Shown: piece by piece, positions 1 to 9,180 of the stretch
Layout: the number at the start of each line of letters is the position of its first letter
How positions within the stretch are numbered: the first letter of the stretch is position 1
Assembly (NCBI GenBank): GCA_041751425.1
Contig: JBGSXL010000010.1
Coordinates: 1 to 64,000 of the forward strand
DNA from: JAVVEG01 sp041751425
GTDB taxonomy: Bacteria > Pseudomonadota > Gammaproteobacteria > Pseudomonadales > Pseudohongiellaceae
Direction of reading: 5' to 3'
DNA: 64,000 nucleotides
Notes under the pieces: generated by a model
Told to the model about the DNA's origin: nothing
The model's database searches: none
What the model saw: only the letters and a program-made list of their open reading frames with translations
Position numbers and translations under genes: made by a program

Positions 1-89
1 TGGTTCGGAGCGGGACCGTCGACCGCCAGGGAAGGCGGGCGATCGAGCCCTACAAGGACGTACTTGTGGGCGTGTCCCGATTCGAACCA
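1..89. repeat. Nested inverted-repeat intergenic element
   Basis: Bases 1-15 and 75-89 are inverted repeats (13 of 15 positions pair), and inside them bases about 19-47 form a second imperfect hairpin around GACCGCC/GGCGGGC. The element lies just past the 3' end of the minus-strand methyltransferase gene and may continue left of the window. It is GC-rich compared with its surroundings. It resembles the family-specific palindromic intergenic repeats found in some marine gammaproteobacteria, but I cannot identify the family. A role as terminator or processing site is inference. Confidence 0.5.
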
Positions 90-119
90 CCTCCCAACTC
101 CAACTCGACTTACAGAGTG

Positions 120-926
120 TTAGTTCTTGACGAACTTCAAAGTCATGCGGTCGCTTTCGCCGATGGCCAAATAGGTGGCTCTCTGCGATTCCTCCACGCG
201 ACGCAGATTAGGTGGCAGAGTCCACACACCGCCGGCATAGTCCTTAGTGTCTTTAGCGTTCGCGTTTATCTCAGAGCTGGCTTCCAAAGTGAAACCATGA
301 CGTGCCATGGCATCGATGATCTGCTTTTCGTGAATGTAACCTGAGCCAGGGACATCTGCATCGTCTGCATCTCTGCGGTGATCAACCAGGCCCACTATGC
401 CGCCGGGCTTCAACGCTGCGTGCCAGGCCATGATGATATTGTCAGCGCCAGCGCTCAACCAGTTATGTGCGTTTCTGAAATCCAATACCGCATCAACAGT
501 GCCTGGCTCAGCGAGTACAGATTGTCTTGCAGTGACTTGCTCAACTACGACTACTTCGCCATAAACGGCAGGGTTGGCCGCCAGGAAAGCATCGTAGCCA
601 GTTACTGAGTTGCGCATATATCCAGCCGGTGGGCTGTCGCTGCGGTCGTAGGTAGCTGCGATCAGTTTGCCTTCACCTTTTAGATAAGGAGCCAGAATCT
701 CCGTATACCAGCCGCCGCCAGCCCATGCTTCGATGACTGTGTGGTCAGGTTGGATGCCGAAAAATGTCAGCGTTTCGTAAGGGTTGCGGTAAACATCGCG
801 TGCTTTGTTGGCTTCAGAGCGATGGTTGCCTTCAATAGCCATGCGTAATTTCGTATTTTCCTGCGCGGCCAGGCCTGCTGAGGCACCCAGCAGACAAATA
901 CACAGGAAACCTATTAACTTCTTCAT
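120..926 (-). CDS. Secreted SAM-dependent methyltransferase-like protein (COG4798 type)
   Basis: A 268-aa protein with an N-terminal signal peptide (MKKLIGFLCICLLG, ending near AAQE), followed by a Rossmann-like methyltransferase fold. The glycine-rich SAM loop appears as VIEAWAGGGWYTEIL near residue 65, and later strands include DAVLDFRNAHNW and LKPGGIVGLVDHR. It fits the family of predicted exported methyltransferases found in proteobacteria; the substrate is unknown. The longest frame starts 8 codons upstream, but AAAGGAGTG lies 6 bases before the ATG at 926, which also begins the signal peptide cleanly, so that start was chosen. Transcribed alone, divergent from prfC. The SAM loop is degenerate compared with GxGxG, so catalytic activity is not certain. 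Confidence 0.8.
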   Translation of the reverse strand: MKKLIGFLCICLLGASAGLAAQENTKLRMAIEGNHRSEANKARDVYRNPYETLTFFGIQPDHTVIEAWAGGGWYTEILAPYLKGEGKLIAATYDRSDSPPAGYMRNSVTGYDAFLAANPAVYGEVVVVEQVTARQSVLAEPGTVDAVLDFRNAHNWLSAGADNIIMAWHAALKPGGIVGLVDHRRDADDADVPGSGYIHEKQIIDAMARHGFTLEASSEINANAKDTKDYAGGVWTLPPNLRRVEESQRATYLAIGESDRMTLKFVKN

Positions 927-1111
927 AACGTTCACTCCTTTGGATTTCACTTTTATGGTTTTGCTTTCTGAATCGATCGAGAATTCATGATCTAGCCAGT
1001 ATGGGAGAAGCAGATTACCGCATTACGACAGACGACGGATAGGATTTTTACCTGTTTGTACGCACAAAGCGCGTTGATTCATAAGCAAAACTCGGCAGAT
1101 TCCTGACGATT

Positions 1112-1132
1112 GGGTTATAATCCCGCACTTTT
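1112..1132 (+). promoter_or_regulatory. Candidate prfC promoter (-10 TATAAT)
   Basis: A perfect TATAAT at 1116-1121 sits about 110 bases before prfC. No good -35 box is visible at 16-18 bases upstream. The 21 bases 1112-1132 match the block 59408-59428 before ribF at 19 of 21 positions, which supports a shared promoter core with the same discriminator. Confidence 0.45.
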
Positions 1133-1229
1133 TCAAATTCGACCATTTTCTCTGGCTCAAAACGGGCTGAGAGCTCGTGCTTAAAACTCATGGCACAACA
1201 GCCAGGCACATTGACAGGAATCCACGCGC

Positions 1230-2816
1230 ATGACCTCAGGACCATTGGCAGACGAAATCAAACGCCGACGCACGTTTGCGATTATTTCGCACCCCGATGC
1301 TGGTAAGACCACCATCACGGAAAAGTTATTGCTGTTCGGCAAACTGATTCAAAAGGCAGGCACAGTTAAAGGCAAGAAGTCGGATCGTCATGCAACATCT
1401 GACTGGATGGCTATGGAGCAGCAACGCGGTATTTCCGTGACTTCATCGGTGATGCAGTTTCCGTACAGGGAGCGTGTCGTCAACCTGCTGGATACGCCTG
1501 GTCACGAAGATTTCTCGGAAGACACCTACAGGGTACTGACCGCAGTAGACTCTGCTTTAATGGTGGTCGATGCAGCCAAAGGTGTGGAAGAACGCACCAT
1601 CAAACTGATGGATGTCTGCCGTTTGCGTGATACGCCCATTTTCACGTTCGTCAATAAACTGGACCGCGACACCTTGTACCCGATTGAGATTTTGGACGAC
1701 ATCGAGACAGTTCTGAGGATCAAGTGCGCTCCGATCAACTGGCCACTGGGTATGGGGAAAGAGTTCAAGGGTGTCTATAACCTGTATACCGATACCATCC
1801 ATGTATACAAGCATGGGCAAGGTGATCGAATTCCCGATGACGTTCGCATCAAGGGCATCGATAGTCCGGAAGCGCGCAAATTATTGGGTGCTTACTACGA
1901 TGACATGCAAACAGAAATTGAGCTGGTACGCGGCGCCAGCAATCTTTTCGATCTGCAGGAATATCTGGCAGGACGAATGACCCCTGTTTATTTCGGCACT
2001 GCATTGGGCAATTTTTCCGTACGCGAAATGCTGGACGATTTTGTTGAGTGGGCTCCGTCACCTTTGCCGCGCAAAACCGAAACAAGGGAAGTTTTGGCGG
2101 GCGAAGAAAAGTTTAGTGCCTTTGTATTCAAGATTCAGGCAAACATGGATCCCAACCATCGGGACCGCATCGCATTTCTGCGTGTATGTTCCGGCGCTTA
2201 CAACAAAGGTATGCGACTCATGCACACGCGTCTGGAAAAAGATATTCGCATCAGCGATGCGGTGACTTTTCTCGCGGGTGAACGTGAACAAGCTGTTGAT
2301 GCCGTGTCTGGAGATATCATCGGCTTCCACAACCACGGGACGATACAGATTGGAGATACGTTTACGGAAGGCGAGCAACTGCAGTTTACGGGTATCCCGC
2401 ATTTTGCGCCGGAACTTTTCCGCCGCATTCGTCTGAAAGACCCGCTCAAGATGAAGGCATTACAAAAAGGTTTAAAGCAGTTATCCGAAGAGGGCTCCGT
2501 ACAAGTATTCATGCCTCTGAAAAACAACGATCTGATCGTCGGTGCGGTAGGTGTATTGCAATTTGAGGTAGTAGCCTTCCGTTTGCAGGATGAATACAAA
2601 GTGGAGTGTGTCTACGAACCGGTGAACGTTTATGGCGCACGCTGGATCAGAAGCAAAAACGCAGCGAAGCTGGAAGAGTTCAAGAAGAAAGCGCATGAGA
2701 ATCTGGCCATGGATGGTGGCGACTACGTGACCTACCTGCCGCCCACGCGAGTGAACCTCAGCTTGATGGAAGAGCGCTGGCCGGACATCGAATTCCATGC
2801 TACGCGCGAACATTAA
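1230..2816 (+). CDS. prfC: Peptide chain release factor 3
   Basis: RF3, a cytoplasmic GTPase that removes RF1/RF2 from the ribosome after peptide release. The 528-aa length is normal for the family. The G domain shows the P-loop HPDAGKTT (about residues 21-28), the G3 motif DTPGHEDF and the G4 motif NKLD; an EF-Tu-like domain 2 follows, then the RF3 C-terminal domain ending near LMEERWPDIEFHATREH. The ATG at 1230 is the natural start since the frame opens with the usual short acidic/basic helix before the P-loop. It has its own upstream region with a TATAAT and is followed after 74 bases by tgt, so some read-through into tgt is possible. Nothing unusual in the coding sequence. Confidence 0.97.
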   Translation: MTSGPLADEIKRRRTFAIISHPDAGKTTITEKLLLFGKLIQKAGTVKGKKSDRHATSDWMAMEQQRGISVTSSVMQFPYRERVVNLLDTPGHEDFSEDTYRVLTAVDSALMVVDAAKGVEERTIKLMDVCRLRDTPIFTFVNKLDRDTLYPIEILDDIETVLRIKCAPINWPLGMGKEFKGVYNLYTDTIHVYKHGQGDRIPDDVRIKGIDSPEARKLLGAYYDDMQTEIELVRGASNLFDLQEYLAGRMTPVYFGTALGNFSVREMLDDFVEWAPSPLPRKTETREVLAGEEKFSAFVFKIQANMDPNHRDRIAFLRVCSGAYNKGMRLMHTRLEKDIRISDAVTFLAGEREQAVDAVSGDIIGFHNHGTIQIGDTFTEGEQLQFTGIPHFAPELFRRIRLKDPLKMKALQKGLKQLSEEGSVQVFMPLKNNDLIVGAVGVLQFEVVAFRLQDEYKVECVYEPVNVYGARWIRSKNAAKLEEFKKKAHENLAMDGGDYVTYLPPTRVNLSLMEERWPDIEFHATREH

Positions 2817-2841
2817 TAGCGATGCCAGTAGTGTTTAATAA

Positions 2842-2867
2842 CGCAAGCTGCGCTTTCAGCGCTTGCG
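2842..2867. promoter_or_regulatory. Hairpin in the prfC-tgt spacer
   Basis: CGCAAGC (2842-2848) and GCTTGCG (2861-2867) are perfect inverted arms; GCGC/GCGC inside them can extend the stem with a bulge. No T-run follows on the plus strand, so it is more likely an RNA structure before tgt or a weak terminator of prfC than a standard intrinsic terminator. Confidence 0.4.
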
Positions 2868-2890
2868 GAAAACAAAGATCGAGATAATTT

Positions 2891-4006
2891 ATGCAGTATC
2901 AGTTACACACAAACGATGGTGATGCACGCCGCGGCACAATCAGTTTTCCTCGCGGAGACGTGCAGACACCTGCCTTTATGCCGGTAGGGACCTATGGCAC
3001 GGTAAAGGGTTTGAGTCCGGTACAGATAGAGGATACCGGCGCCGAAATTTTGCTGGGTAATACCTTTCATCTAATGCTGCGACCTGGCACCAGGATCATC
3101 CGTCAGCATGGTGATCTGCACGATTTTATCGGTTGGCAAAAGCCCATACTGACTGACTCAGGTGGTTTTCAGGTTTTCAGTCTCGGCGAGATGCGCAAGA
3201 TCAGCGAAGAAGGTGTCAGGTTTCGCTCGCCAGTGGATGGCGCGCAGGTTTTTCTGGGTCCGGAGTCAGCCATCCAGGTGCAACATGAACTGGGTTCAGA
3301 CATCATCATGATCTTCGATGAGTGTACGCCATTTCCGGCAACCGAAAAGCAGGCGTCTGATTCAATGAACTTGTCGTTACGCTGGGCGCAGCGCTGCAGA
3401 GATGCGCATGGTAATCACCCGGGTGCTTTATTTGGTATCGTGCAAGGTGGCATGTATCCCGCCTTACGCAGAGAGTCGCTTGCTGCGCTGGAGTGTATGG
3501 GTTTTGACGGTTATGCCATCGGCGGCTTGTCGGTGGGTGAGCCCAAAGAAGAAATGATCAAGGTGCTGGATGCATTGACGCAACACATGCCGGTAAACAA
3601 ACCACGCTATTTGATGGGCGTTGGCACGCCAGGAGACATCATCGAAGCGGTAAGGCGCGGAATTGACATGTTTGACTGCGTGATGCCAACCAGAAATGCC
3701 CGGAACGCGCACCTGTTTACCAGTCAGGGTGTGCTGAAATTGCGCAATGCCCGCTATCGAGATGATACGGGGCCTCTGGACCCGCAATGCAGCTGCTATA
3801 CCTGCGGAAATTTCAGCAGGTCGTACCTTCATCATCTGGACAAGTGCCGGGAAATGCTGGGTGCTCAGCTCAATACCATCCACAATCTGCACTTCTACCA
3901 AAATCTGATGCAAGGTTTGCGTCACGCCATAGAACAAGGTAGATTTACCGCCTTCGCAGCGGAGTTTTACGCCGGTCAGCGCTATCTGGAAGACGAGTTA
4001 TCCTGA
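2891..4006 (+). CDS. tgt: tRNA-guanine transglycosylase (queuine tRNA-ribosyltransferase)
   Basis: Exchanges guanine-34 in GUN anticodons for preQ1, the committed insertion step in queuosine synthesis. The protein is 371 aa, standard for bacterial Tgt. Visible family marks are the substrate-pocket segment DSGGFQVFSLGEMRK, GIVQGG, GVGTPGDIIEAV, the nucleophile region GIDMFDCVMPTRNARN and the zinc site CSCYTC with the following HHL. The next genes are yajC-secD-secF, the order common in gammaproteobacteria, but the usual queA partner directly upstream is missing and prfC stands there instead. A DUF3524 protein that may further modify queuosine is encoded at 12.6-13.8 kb. Confidence 0.97.
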   Translation: MQYQLHTNDGDARRGTISFPRGDVQTPAFMPVGTYGTVKGLSPVQIEDTGAEILLGNTFHLMLRPGTRIIRQHGDLHDFIGWQKPILTDSGGFQVFSLGEMRKISEEGVRFRSPVDGAQVFLGPESAIQVQHELGSDIIMIFDECTPFPATEKQASDSMNLSLRWAQRCRDAHGNHPGALFGIVQGGMYPALRRESLAALECMGFDGYAIGGLSVGEPKEEMIKVLDALTQHMPVNKPRYLMGVGTPGDIIEAVRRGIDMFDCVMPTRNARNAHLFTSQGVLKLRNARYRDDTGPLDPQCSCYTCGNFSRSYLHHLDKCREMLGAQLNTIHNLHFYQNLMQGLRHAIEQGRFTAFAAEFYAGQRYLEDELS

Positions 4007-4058
4007 GGCAGGACTACTCGCTTTGAATCAACCAACCCAAACAAGAGAGTTGTTCAAC

Positions 4059-4385
4059 ATGGATTTTTTTATCAGTTCTGCGTACGCGCAGGAAGCTGCT
4101 CAAGGCCCAAGCGCCATGTTCAACCTGCTGTTTATCGGCGGTATGTTCGTACTGTTCTACCTTATTCTGTGGCGCCCGCAGGCCAAGCGCGCCAAAGAGC
4201 ATCGTGAACTGGTGACGGCGCTGACCAAAGGTGATGAAGTGCTGACCAGCGGCGGCATACTGGGTAAGGTCACCAAGGTCAGTGACGATTACATCACCAT
4301 AGAAGTGGCTGAAGGCGTAGAGTTGAACATGCAGAAATCTGCGGTAGCTGCTGCTTTACCCAAAGGGACTATCAAGTCCATCTAA
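4059..4385 (+). CDS. yajC: Preprotein translocase subunit YajC
   Basis: Small single-span inner-membrane protein that associates with SecD-SecF in the Sec translocon holo-complex. From the ATG at 4059 the product is 108 aa: a short N-terminal stretch (MDFFISSAYAQ), a transmembrane helix around residues 19-37 (MFNLLFIGGMFVLFYLILW), then the conserved cytoplasmic part with RPQAKRAKEH and GDEVLTSGGILGKV. A longer frame opens at a TTG at 4023, but its extra residues do not fit the family and the ATG has AAGAGAG upstream. It lies 52 bases after tgt and 76 before secD, consistent with one transcript. Confidence 0.95.
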   Translation: MDFFISSAYAQEAAQGPSAMFNLLFIGGMFVLFYLILWRPQAKRAKEHRELVTALTKGDEVLTSGGILGKVTKVSDDYITIEVAEGVELNMQKSAVAAALPKGTIKSI

Positions 4386-4461
4386 GCAGCCCAGGCTGAC
4401 AGATTCCTACTCATTCTGATTGCGTCGGCATGCCCGGCGCTGCACCGGAGCCGATTGATCG

Positions 4462-6309
4462 ATGCTGAATAAATTCCCACTCTGGAAAAATGTAATGATC
4501 GTGGTGATCATCCTGCTTGGTATGCTGTACTCGGCACCCAATCTGTACCCGGATGATCCCGCCATTCAAGTATCCCATGAAGCCGAGGCGGTGACTGAGG
4601 CAGACCTCAACGGCATGACTGCCGCACTTGAGACCGTAAATATTCCTTACTTTGGCGAAGTCATCAACGACCGTAGCGCTCTGATCCGCTTCTCTTCACT
4701 AGATGATCAGTTGCGCGGCAAGAGCATCATTGAGCAGAGTCTTGGCAGCGGCTTTATCGTTGCGCTGAACCTGGCACCTACCACGCCAGGATGGTTGCGT
4801 GCGATTAATGCCGGCAAGATGAATCTGGGTCTGGATTTGCAGGGTGGTGTGCGCTTCGTGATGGAAGTGGACATGGAGGCTGCTTTCCAGCGTCGTATGG
4901 AAAATACCGTCAGCAATATTCGCCAGCAACTGCGAGCCGATCGCGTACGTTCGCGTTCGCTGTCCCTGATAAACAACGAATATATTGAGTTGCGTTTTGA
5001 TGATGAAGAAAGTCGCTCCGAAGCGCGCTCGATAATTCGGGAAAACTTTGCTGATCTGCTGGTCACACCGCGTGAGCAGGCCGGCATTTATATGATCGAA
5101 TTGCGCATGACTCCGGAAGATGTTCTGCAGATGCAGCGCGATACGATTACCGCCAACCGTACCACCATCCTCAACAGGGTTGACTCATTGGGGGTGTCTG
5201 AGCCTGTGGTGCAGCAGCAGGGCGCAGACCGCATTGTGATCGAATTGCCAGGTGTGCAGGATACGGCTCAGGCCAAACGCATTCTGCAGCGTATCGCTAC
5301 GTTGCAGTTTCATCTGGAAGCCAGACCAGGCGCACCATCTACGTCCTTTGAGACTTTCGAGTACCAGGGGCAAATGGTTAATGTCGATAACGATGTGATC
5401 CTGCAGGGCGATCGCGTCAGTAATGTGCGCTCAGCGTTTGATCAACAGGGCTTGCCGCAGGTGGTGATTAATCTGGATGCGCAGGGTGGCCAACAGTTCA
5501 GCCGCATTACCCGCGACAACATCGGCAATCTGATGGATATTCTGTTGATCGAAACCAAAACCCGCAGTGTGTTCGTACCGGATGGGGAAGGCAATCTGGT
5601 GGAGGAACAGGAAACCTATGAAGAGAAGCGTCTTATCAGCCACGCGGTCATTCGCGCAGCGTTGGGACGCGAATTCGTTATTACCGGCTTGTCAGCTCAG
5701 GAAGCCAATGAGTTGTCGTTGTTGATTCGCTCAGGGGCTCTGGCCGCACCGATGTATTTTGTGAATGAGTCTACAGTAGGTCCAAGTCTGGGAGCGGAAA
5801 ATATCGACCAAGGCAGCCGCGCGGTTTATCTGGGTTTTGGTATGGTGATGCTTTTCATGCTTGCCTATTACCGCGTGTTCGGCATAGCCGCCAATATTGC
5901 TTTGACGGTGAACGTGATCCTGTTGATATCAGTGATGTCTATCATGGGCGCAACGCTCACTCTGCCGGGTATCTTCGGTATCGTGCTGACAGTAGGTATG
6001 GCCGTAGATGCGAATGTGTTGATCTTCACCCGTATCCGCGAAGAGCTTGCAGCGGGGTTATCCCCGCAAGGGGCGATAGCGGGTGGTTTCGACAGAGCCT
6101 TCTCAACCATTATGGATGCCAACCTGACCACATTCCTGGTAGCAACGGTGCTGTTCACGATAGGAACCGGACCAGTTAAAGGCTTTGCGATCACGTTGAT
6201 GATCGGCATTATCACCTCCATGTTTACCGCGATCGTTGTCACGCGCGGTATCGTGAATCTGATGTATGGTGGTCGCCAGGTGCAAACGCTTTCAATAGGT
6301 AAATACTAG
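4462..6309 (+). CDS. secD: Protein translocase subunit SecD
   Basis: Inner-membrane Sec component that uses the proton gradient to pull exported proteins to the periplasmic side, working with SecF and YajC. The 615-aa protein has an N-terminal membrane anchor (about residues 9-25), the hallmark GLDLQGGVRFVMEVD after it, a large periplasmic P1 region, and a C-terminal five-helix bundle with the GMAVDANVLIFTRIREEL motif that carries the conserved Asp-Arg proton-path residues. Length and domain order are typical for gammaproteobacteria. secF follows after 82 bases. No truncation or frameshift is seen. Confidence 0.97.
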   Translation: MLNKFPLWKNVMIVVIILLGMLYSAPNLYPDDPAIQVSHEAEAVTEADLNGMTAALETVNIPYFGEVINDRSALIRFSSLDDQLRGKSIIEQSLGSGFIVALNLAPTTPGWLRAINAGKMNLGLDLQGGVRFVMEVDMEAAFQRRMENTVSNIRQQLRADRVRSRSLSLINNEYIELRFDDEESRSEARSIIRENFADLLVTPREQAGIYMIELRMTPEDVLQMQRDTITANRTTILNRVDSLGVSEPVVQQQGADRIVIELPGVQDTAQAKRILQRIATLQFHLEARPGAPSTSFETFEYQGQMVNVDNDVILQGDRVSNVRSAFDQQGLPQVVINLDAQGGQQFSRITRDNIGNLMDILLIETKTRSVFVPDGEGNLVEEQETYEEKRLISHAVIRAALGREFVITGLSAQEANELSLLIRSGALAAPMYFVNESTVGPSLGAENIDQGSRAVYLGFGMVMLFMLAYYRVFGIAANIALTVNVILLISVMSIMGATLTLPGIFGIVLTVGMAVDANVLIFTRIREELAAGLSPQGAIAGGFDRAFSTIMDANLTTFLVATVLFTIGTGPVKGFAITLMIGIITSMFTAIVVTRGIVNLMYGGRQVQTLSIGKY

Positions 6310-6391
6310 TTATTGGTTAATACTGGCAATCGGCAAGTATCAGCTTTCGCCAGCTTGAGCAGCGCCTTGAAAAATTCGTATAAGGTTTAAT

Positions 6392-7333
6392 ATGTCGTTG
6401 ATAAACAAAGAAATAGATTTTATGGGCAAGCGCAAGGTGCTTGCAGTCTGTTCCATAATTGCCGTGCTGATCTCCCTGGGTTCTCTCGCCGTGAACTCCC
6501 TGCAGTTTGGTCTGGATTTTACCAGCGGTACGTTGGTGGAAGTGGCCTATATGCAAACTGCTGATGTGCCTGGCATAAGAACAACACTGACGGAGTCAGG
6601 CTATGATCAAGCGGTGGTTGTGCCATTTGGTTCAGACCGCGTAGTACTGGTACGTGTTCCAACACCCGATGGGCAGGAAGAAAGAGAAGCGTCATCAATT
6701 GGAGACGAAATTGTCGCGTTGCTGCAGGCCAATAGCGATACGCCCGTAGAGATACGCAGTTCGGAATTTGTGTCACCGAAAGTCGGTGAAGAATTGGCCG
6801 AGAAAGGTGGTATGGGCTTGTTGGTCGCGCTTGGTATCGTCATGTTGTACGTAGCCGTGCGCTTCCAGTTCAAGTTCTCCGTGGGAGCCGTTACAGCCCT
6901 TGCGCATGACGTCATCATTACTCTGGGTATTTTCTCGCTGTTCAAAATGACGTTTGATCTCACCGTTCTGGCAGCGCTGCTCGCTGTAATCGGTTATTCC
7001 CTGAATGACACCATCGTGGTATCCGATCGCATTCGCGAGAATTTCCGCATGCTGCGCGTGGGCACGCCAGAGGAAATCATCAACATATCCACCAATCAGG
7101 TGTTCAGCCGCACGTTGATCACGTCATTCACCACGTTGCTGGTGTTGTTTGCCATGTTGATCATGGGCGGGGAGGCAATACAGGGCTTCGCTATCGCGTT
7201 GATCATTGGAGTGGTGGTGGGTACTTATTCGTCAATCTATGTGGCCGCCAACGTTCTGCTGTACATGCATGTCAGCAAAGAGGATCTGATGGTACCTGTA
7301 AAAGACGATTCAGAAGTGGATTCCATGCCTTGA
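6392..7333 (+). CDS. secF: Protein translocase subunit SecF
   Basis: Partner of SecD in the inner membrane. The 313-aa protein starts with INKEIDFMGKRKVL, a first membrane span, the family signature FGLDFTSGTLVEV, a periplasmic domain, and the C-terminal bundle with GYSLNDTIVVSDRIREN, the SecF equivalent of the SecD proton-path motif. It ends the tgt-yajC-secD-secF run. The TGA stop is followed after a single base by the stop codon of the convergent panP gene, so there is no room for a separate terminator and the two messages must overlap. Confidence 0.97.
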   Translation: MSLINKEIDFMGKRKVLAVCSIIAVLISLGSLAVNSLQFGLDFTSGTLVEVAYMQTADVPGIRTTLTESGYDQAVVVPFGSDRVVLVRVPTPDGQEEREASSIGDEIVALLQANSDTPVEIRSSEFVSPKVGEELAEKGGMGLLVALGIVMLYVAVRFQFKFSVGAVTALAHDVIITLGIFSLFKMTFDLTVLAALLAVIGYSLNDTIVVSDRIRENFRMLRVGTPEEIINISTNQVFSRTLITSFTTLLVLFAMLIMGGEAIQGFAIALIIGVVVGTYSSIYVAANVLLYMHVSKEDLMVPVKDDSEVDSMP

Positions 7334-7334
7334 T

Positions 7335-8975
7335 TCAGGCCTGCAGGAACTCGCGCAGTTTCTGCATGGCAGCACCAAGACGCGGCATGGCCGCAATTTC
7401 TCGCTGTTCCTCCAATAGGCTTTGCAGAATCTCCATGGTAGTCAATGGGTTAGCCAGAACCACACGGAAAACAATGACGGCATCGCGTGCGTACTGCACT
7501 GGTGTCAATTGAGTTCTGGAGACGAAGGATTTGCCGAGCCCGCGTTGGGTTTTCTGAATATTCTTGGTAATCCAATTCAATTGTTTATTGGCCTCTCTGC
7601 GAACCTCAGTTGATGCTTGCTGCATCAGTTCCCAGATATCCTCCGGCAGATGCCGATAAGTAAGGATATTCAGCTCAGGCTCGGTAATCAGCTCAAAGTC
7701 CTTGCTGTTTCTGATGACAACCGCAAATTTGTGGGCTTTCTCTATGCCCTGATCAATCAATAATTCGTAGCCTTGCCTGCCAATGATATGCAGGCCGGAA
7801 TGCACCAGTATGGCCATGCCGGGCCGCGAACCTTCCACCGAGTGACTGCCCAGGTCTTTCGAGCCCTTACGGATAATGTACTCCGCATGATGCTCAACGC
7901 TGGCGAGGGTTTTGGGATTCCTGAATACGCAGATGCCCGCGCCCATGGGCACATAGAGTTGTTTATGCGCATCCAGCGTGACGGAATCTGCGCGATCGAT
8001 CCCATTCAACAGCACCTTGTGTTGGCGTGAGAACAATGTGGGGCCGCCCCATGCGGAATCGACATGAAAGTGAATGCCATGCTCTGTTGCAATATCGGCG
8101 ATAGCGTCCAATGGATCCACATTGCCGGTCTCCGAGGTGCCAACTATGCCGACAATGGCCATAACCTTAAAACCGTCACTGCTCAACTGACGGCATTTCT
8201 GCTGCAGGATGTCCGGGCGAATCTTGTTTTTGGCATCGGTTTCCACCGGTATAAGGTGTTGTCGTCCAATGCCGAGGATATCTGCCGCTTTATTCAGTGA
8301 GTAATGTCCGCGCTCTGACACCAACACGGTTAAGCCCTTATAGCCATAATGCATAAGCCCGGCAGCGAGACCTTCCTGCGCCAATCCTGCGAAGCCGGGT
8401 CCTGCCGGGAGCACATTGTTGCGCGCTGCCCACAGGGCTGTGAGATTGGCAATCGTGCCACCGGAACAAAAACTGCCCAACGCATGCGCTGGTTCATGCA
8501 TCCACTTCTTGTAGAAATCTGTATCACGGCCGTAGACAAGGTGATGGATCATGCCAATCACCTGCCGCTCCATAGGCGTAAAGGCTTTGGAGGTTTCAAC
8601 TTTAACCAGGTTCTGGTTCAGAGCCATCATGATGCGCGATAACGGCAACATGAAGTACGGCAGAGCAGTGGCCATGTGGCCGACAAAGCTGGGCGCGGAT
8701 ATATGCACGGATTGCGCAACCAGCTTATCCAGCAGGAATTGAATCTGATCCGACACGAAACTTGGCTCATCCGGAATCACGGGATTGGAGAAGTCTTTCT
8801 CGATAGCCGCAAGATCGCGTTCGGATGCGACGATATGATCCTGCAGAAAGCCTGCAAGGTTCTGGGAGATTGATTGGTCTATCTTGCCAAGAGTCGAGTC
8901 AGGGGCTTCCGGCACCGTAAAAATCCGGTAGAGGCTCTCCAGACTGGCATGCGCCAGCTTTTTGCTTTCAGTCAT
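7335..8975 (-). CDS. panP: PLP-dependent aspartate 1-decarboxylase, PanP type
   Basis: A 546-aa group II (glutamate/aspartate type) PLP decarboxylase. The lysine that binds PLP is K338 in TLDAHKQLYVP; HVDSAWGG supplies the PLP-nitrogen Asp, and CSGGTIANLTALW is the phosphate-binding region. N-terminal features (SLYRIFTVPEAPDSTLG, SAPSFVGHM) match the PanP subfamily, which makes beta-alanine for pantothenate and CoA in Vibrio, Shewanella and relatives that lack the pyruvoyl enzyme PanD. Convergent with secF, with one base between stop codons. Glutamate or other amino-acid decarboxylase specificity cannot be fully excluded by eye. No other pantothenate gene is nearby. Confidence 0.85.
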   Translation of the reverse strand: MTESKKLAHASLESLYRIFTVPEAPDSTLGKIDQSISQNLAGFLQDHIVASERDLAAIEKDFSNPVIPDEPSFVSDQIQFLLDKLVAQSVHISAPSFVGHMATALPYFMLPLSRIMMALNQNLVKVETSKAFTPMERQVIGMIHHLVYGRDTDFYKKWMHEPAHALGSFCSGGTIANLTALWAARNNVLPAGPGFAGLAQEGLAAGLMHYGYKGLTVLVSERGHYSLNKAADILGIGRQHLIPVETDAKNKIRPDILQQKCRQLSSDGFKVMAIVGIVGTSETGNVDPLDAIADIATEHGIHFHVDSAWGGPTLFSRQHKVLLNGIDRADSVTLDAHKQLYVPMGAGICVFRNPKTLASVEHHAEYIIRKGSKDLGSHSVEGSRPGMAILVHSGLHIIGRQGYELLIDQGIEKAHKFAVVIRNSKDFELITEPELNILTYRHLPEDIWELMQQASTEVRREANKQLNWITKNIQKTQRGLGKSFVSRTQLTPVQYARDAVIVFRVVLANPLTTMEILQSLLEEQREIAAMPRLGAAMQKLREFLQA

Positions 8976-9132
8976 TATCTAAGTTTGATCCAGCTAATAC
9001 CGGCGGCACCAGTTAAAGGCTTTGGTTAAAGGCTCATGTGAAATACAAGGCTGGGCAGTATAGAGGAAATGCCCCCTGAGTGGAATCTGGGTGCCGGGTC
9101 GCAAAAACGGCGTGCCTTAATAGCGGGGCTGG

Positions 9133-9161
9133 TTGACAGTTTGCCCCGTCGCGGGCAAGAT
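9133..9161 (+). promoter_or_regulatory. Candidate promoter of the MltD-like gene
   Basis: TTGACA at 9133-9138, a 17-base spacer, and CAAGAT at 9156-9161. The -35 is perfect and the -10 weak. If used, transcription would begin near 9168, just before the first ATG. Confidence 0.35.
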
Positions 9162-9180
9162 CAAGCGGAGTTTGAATAGA

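Noticed and set aside
4023..4058. TTG start extending YajC by 12 residues
   Set aside because: No family support for the extension; the ATG at 4059 matches normal YajC N-termini.
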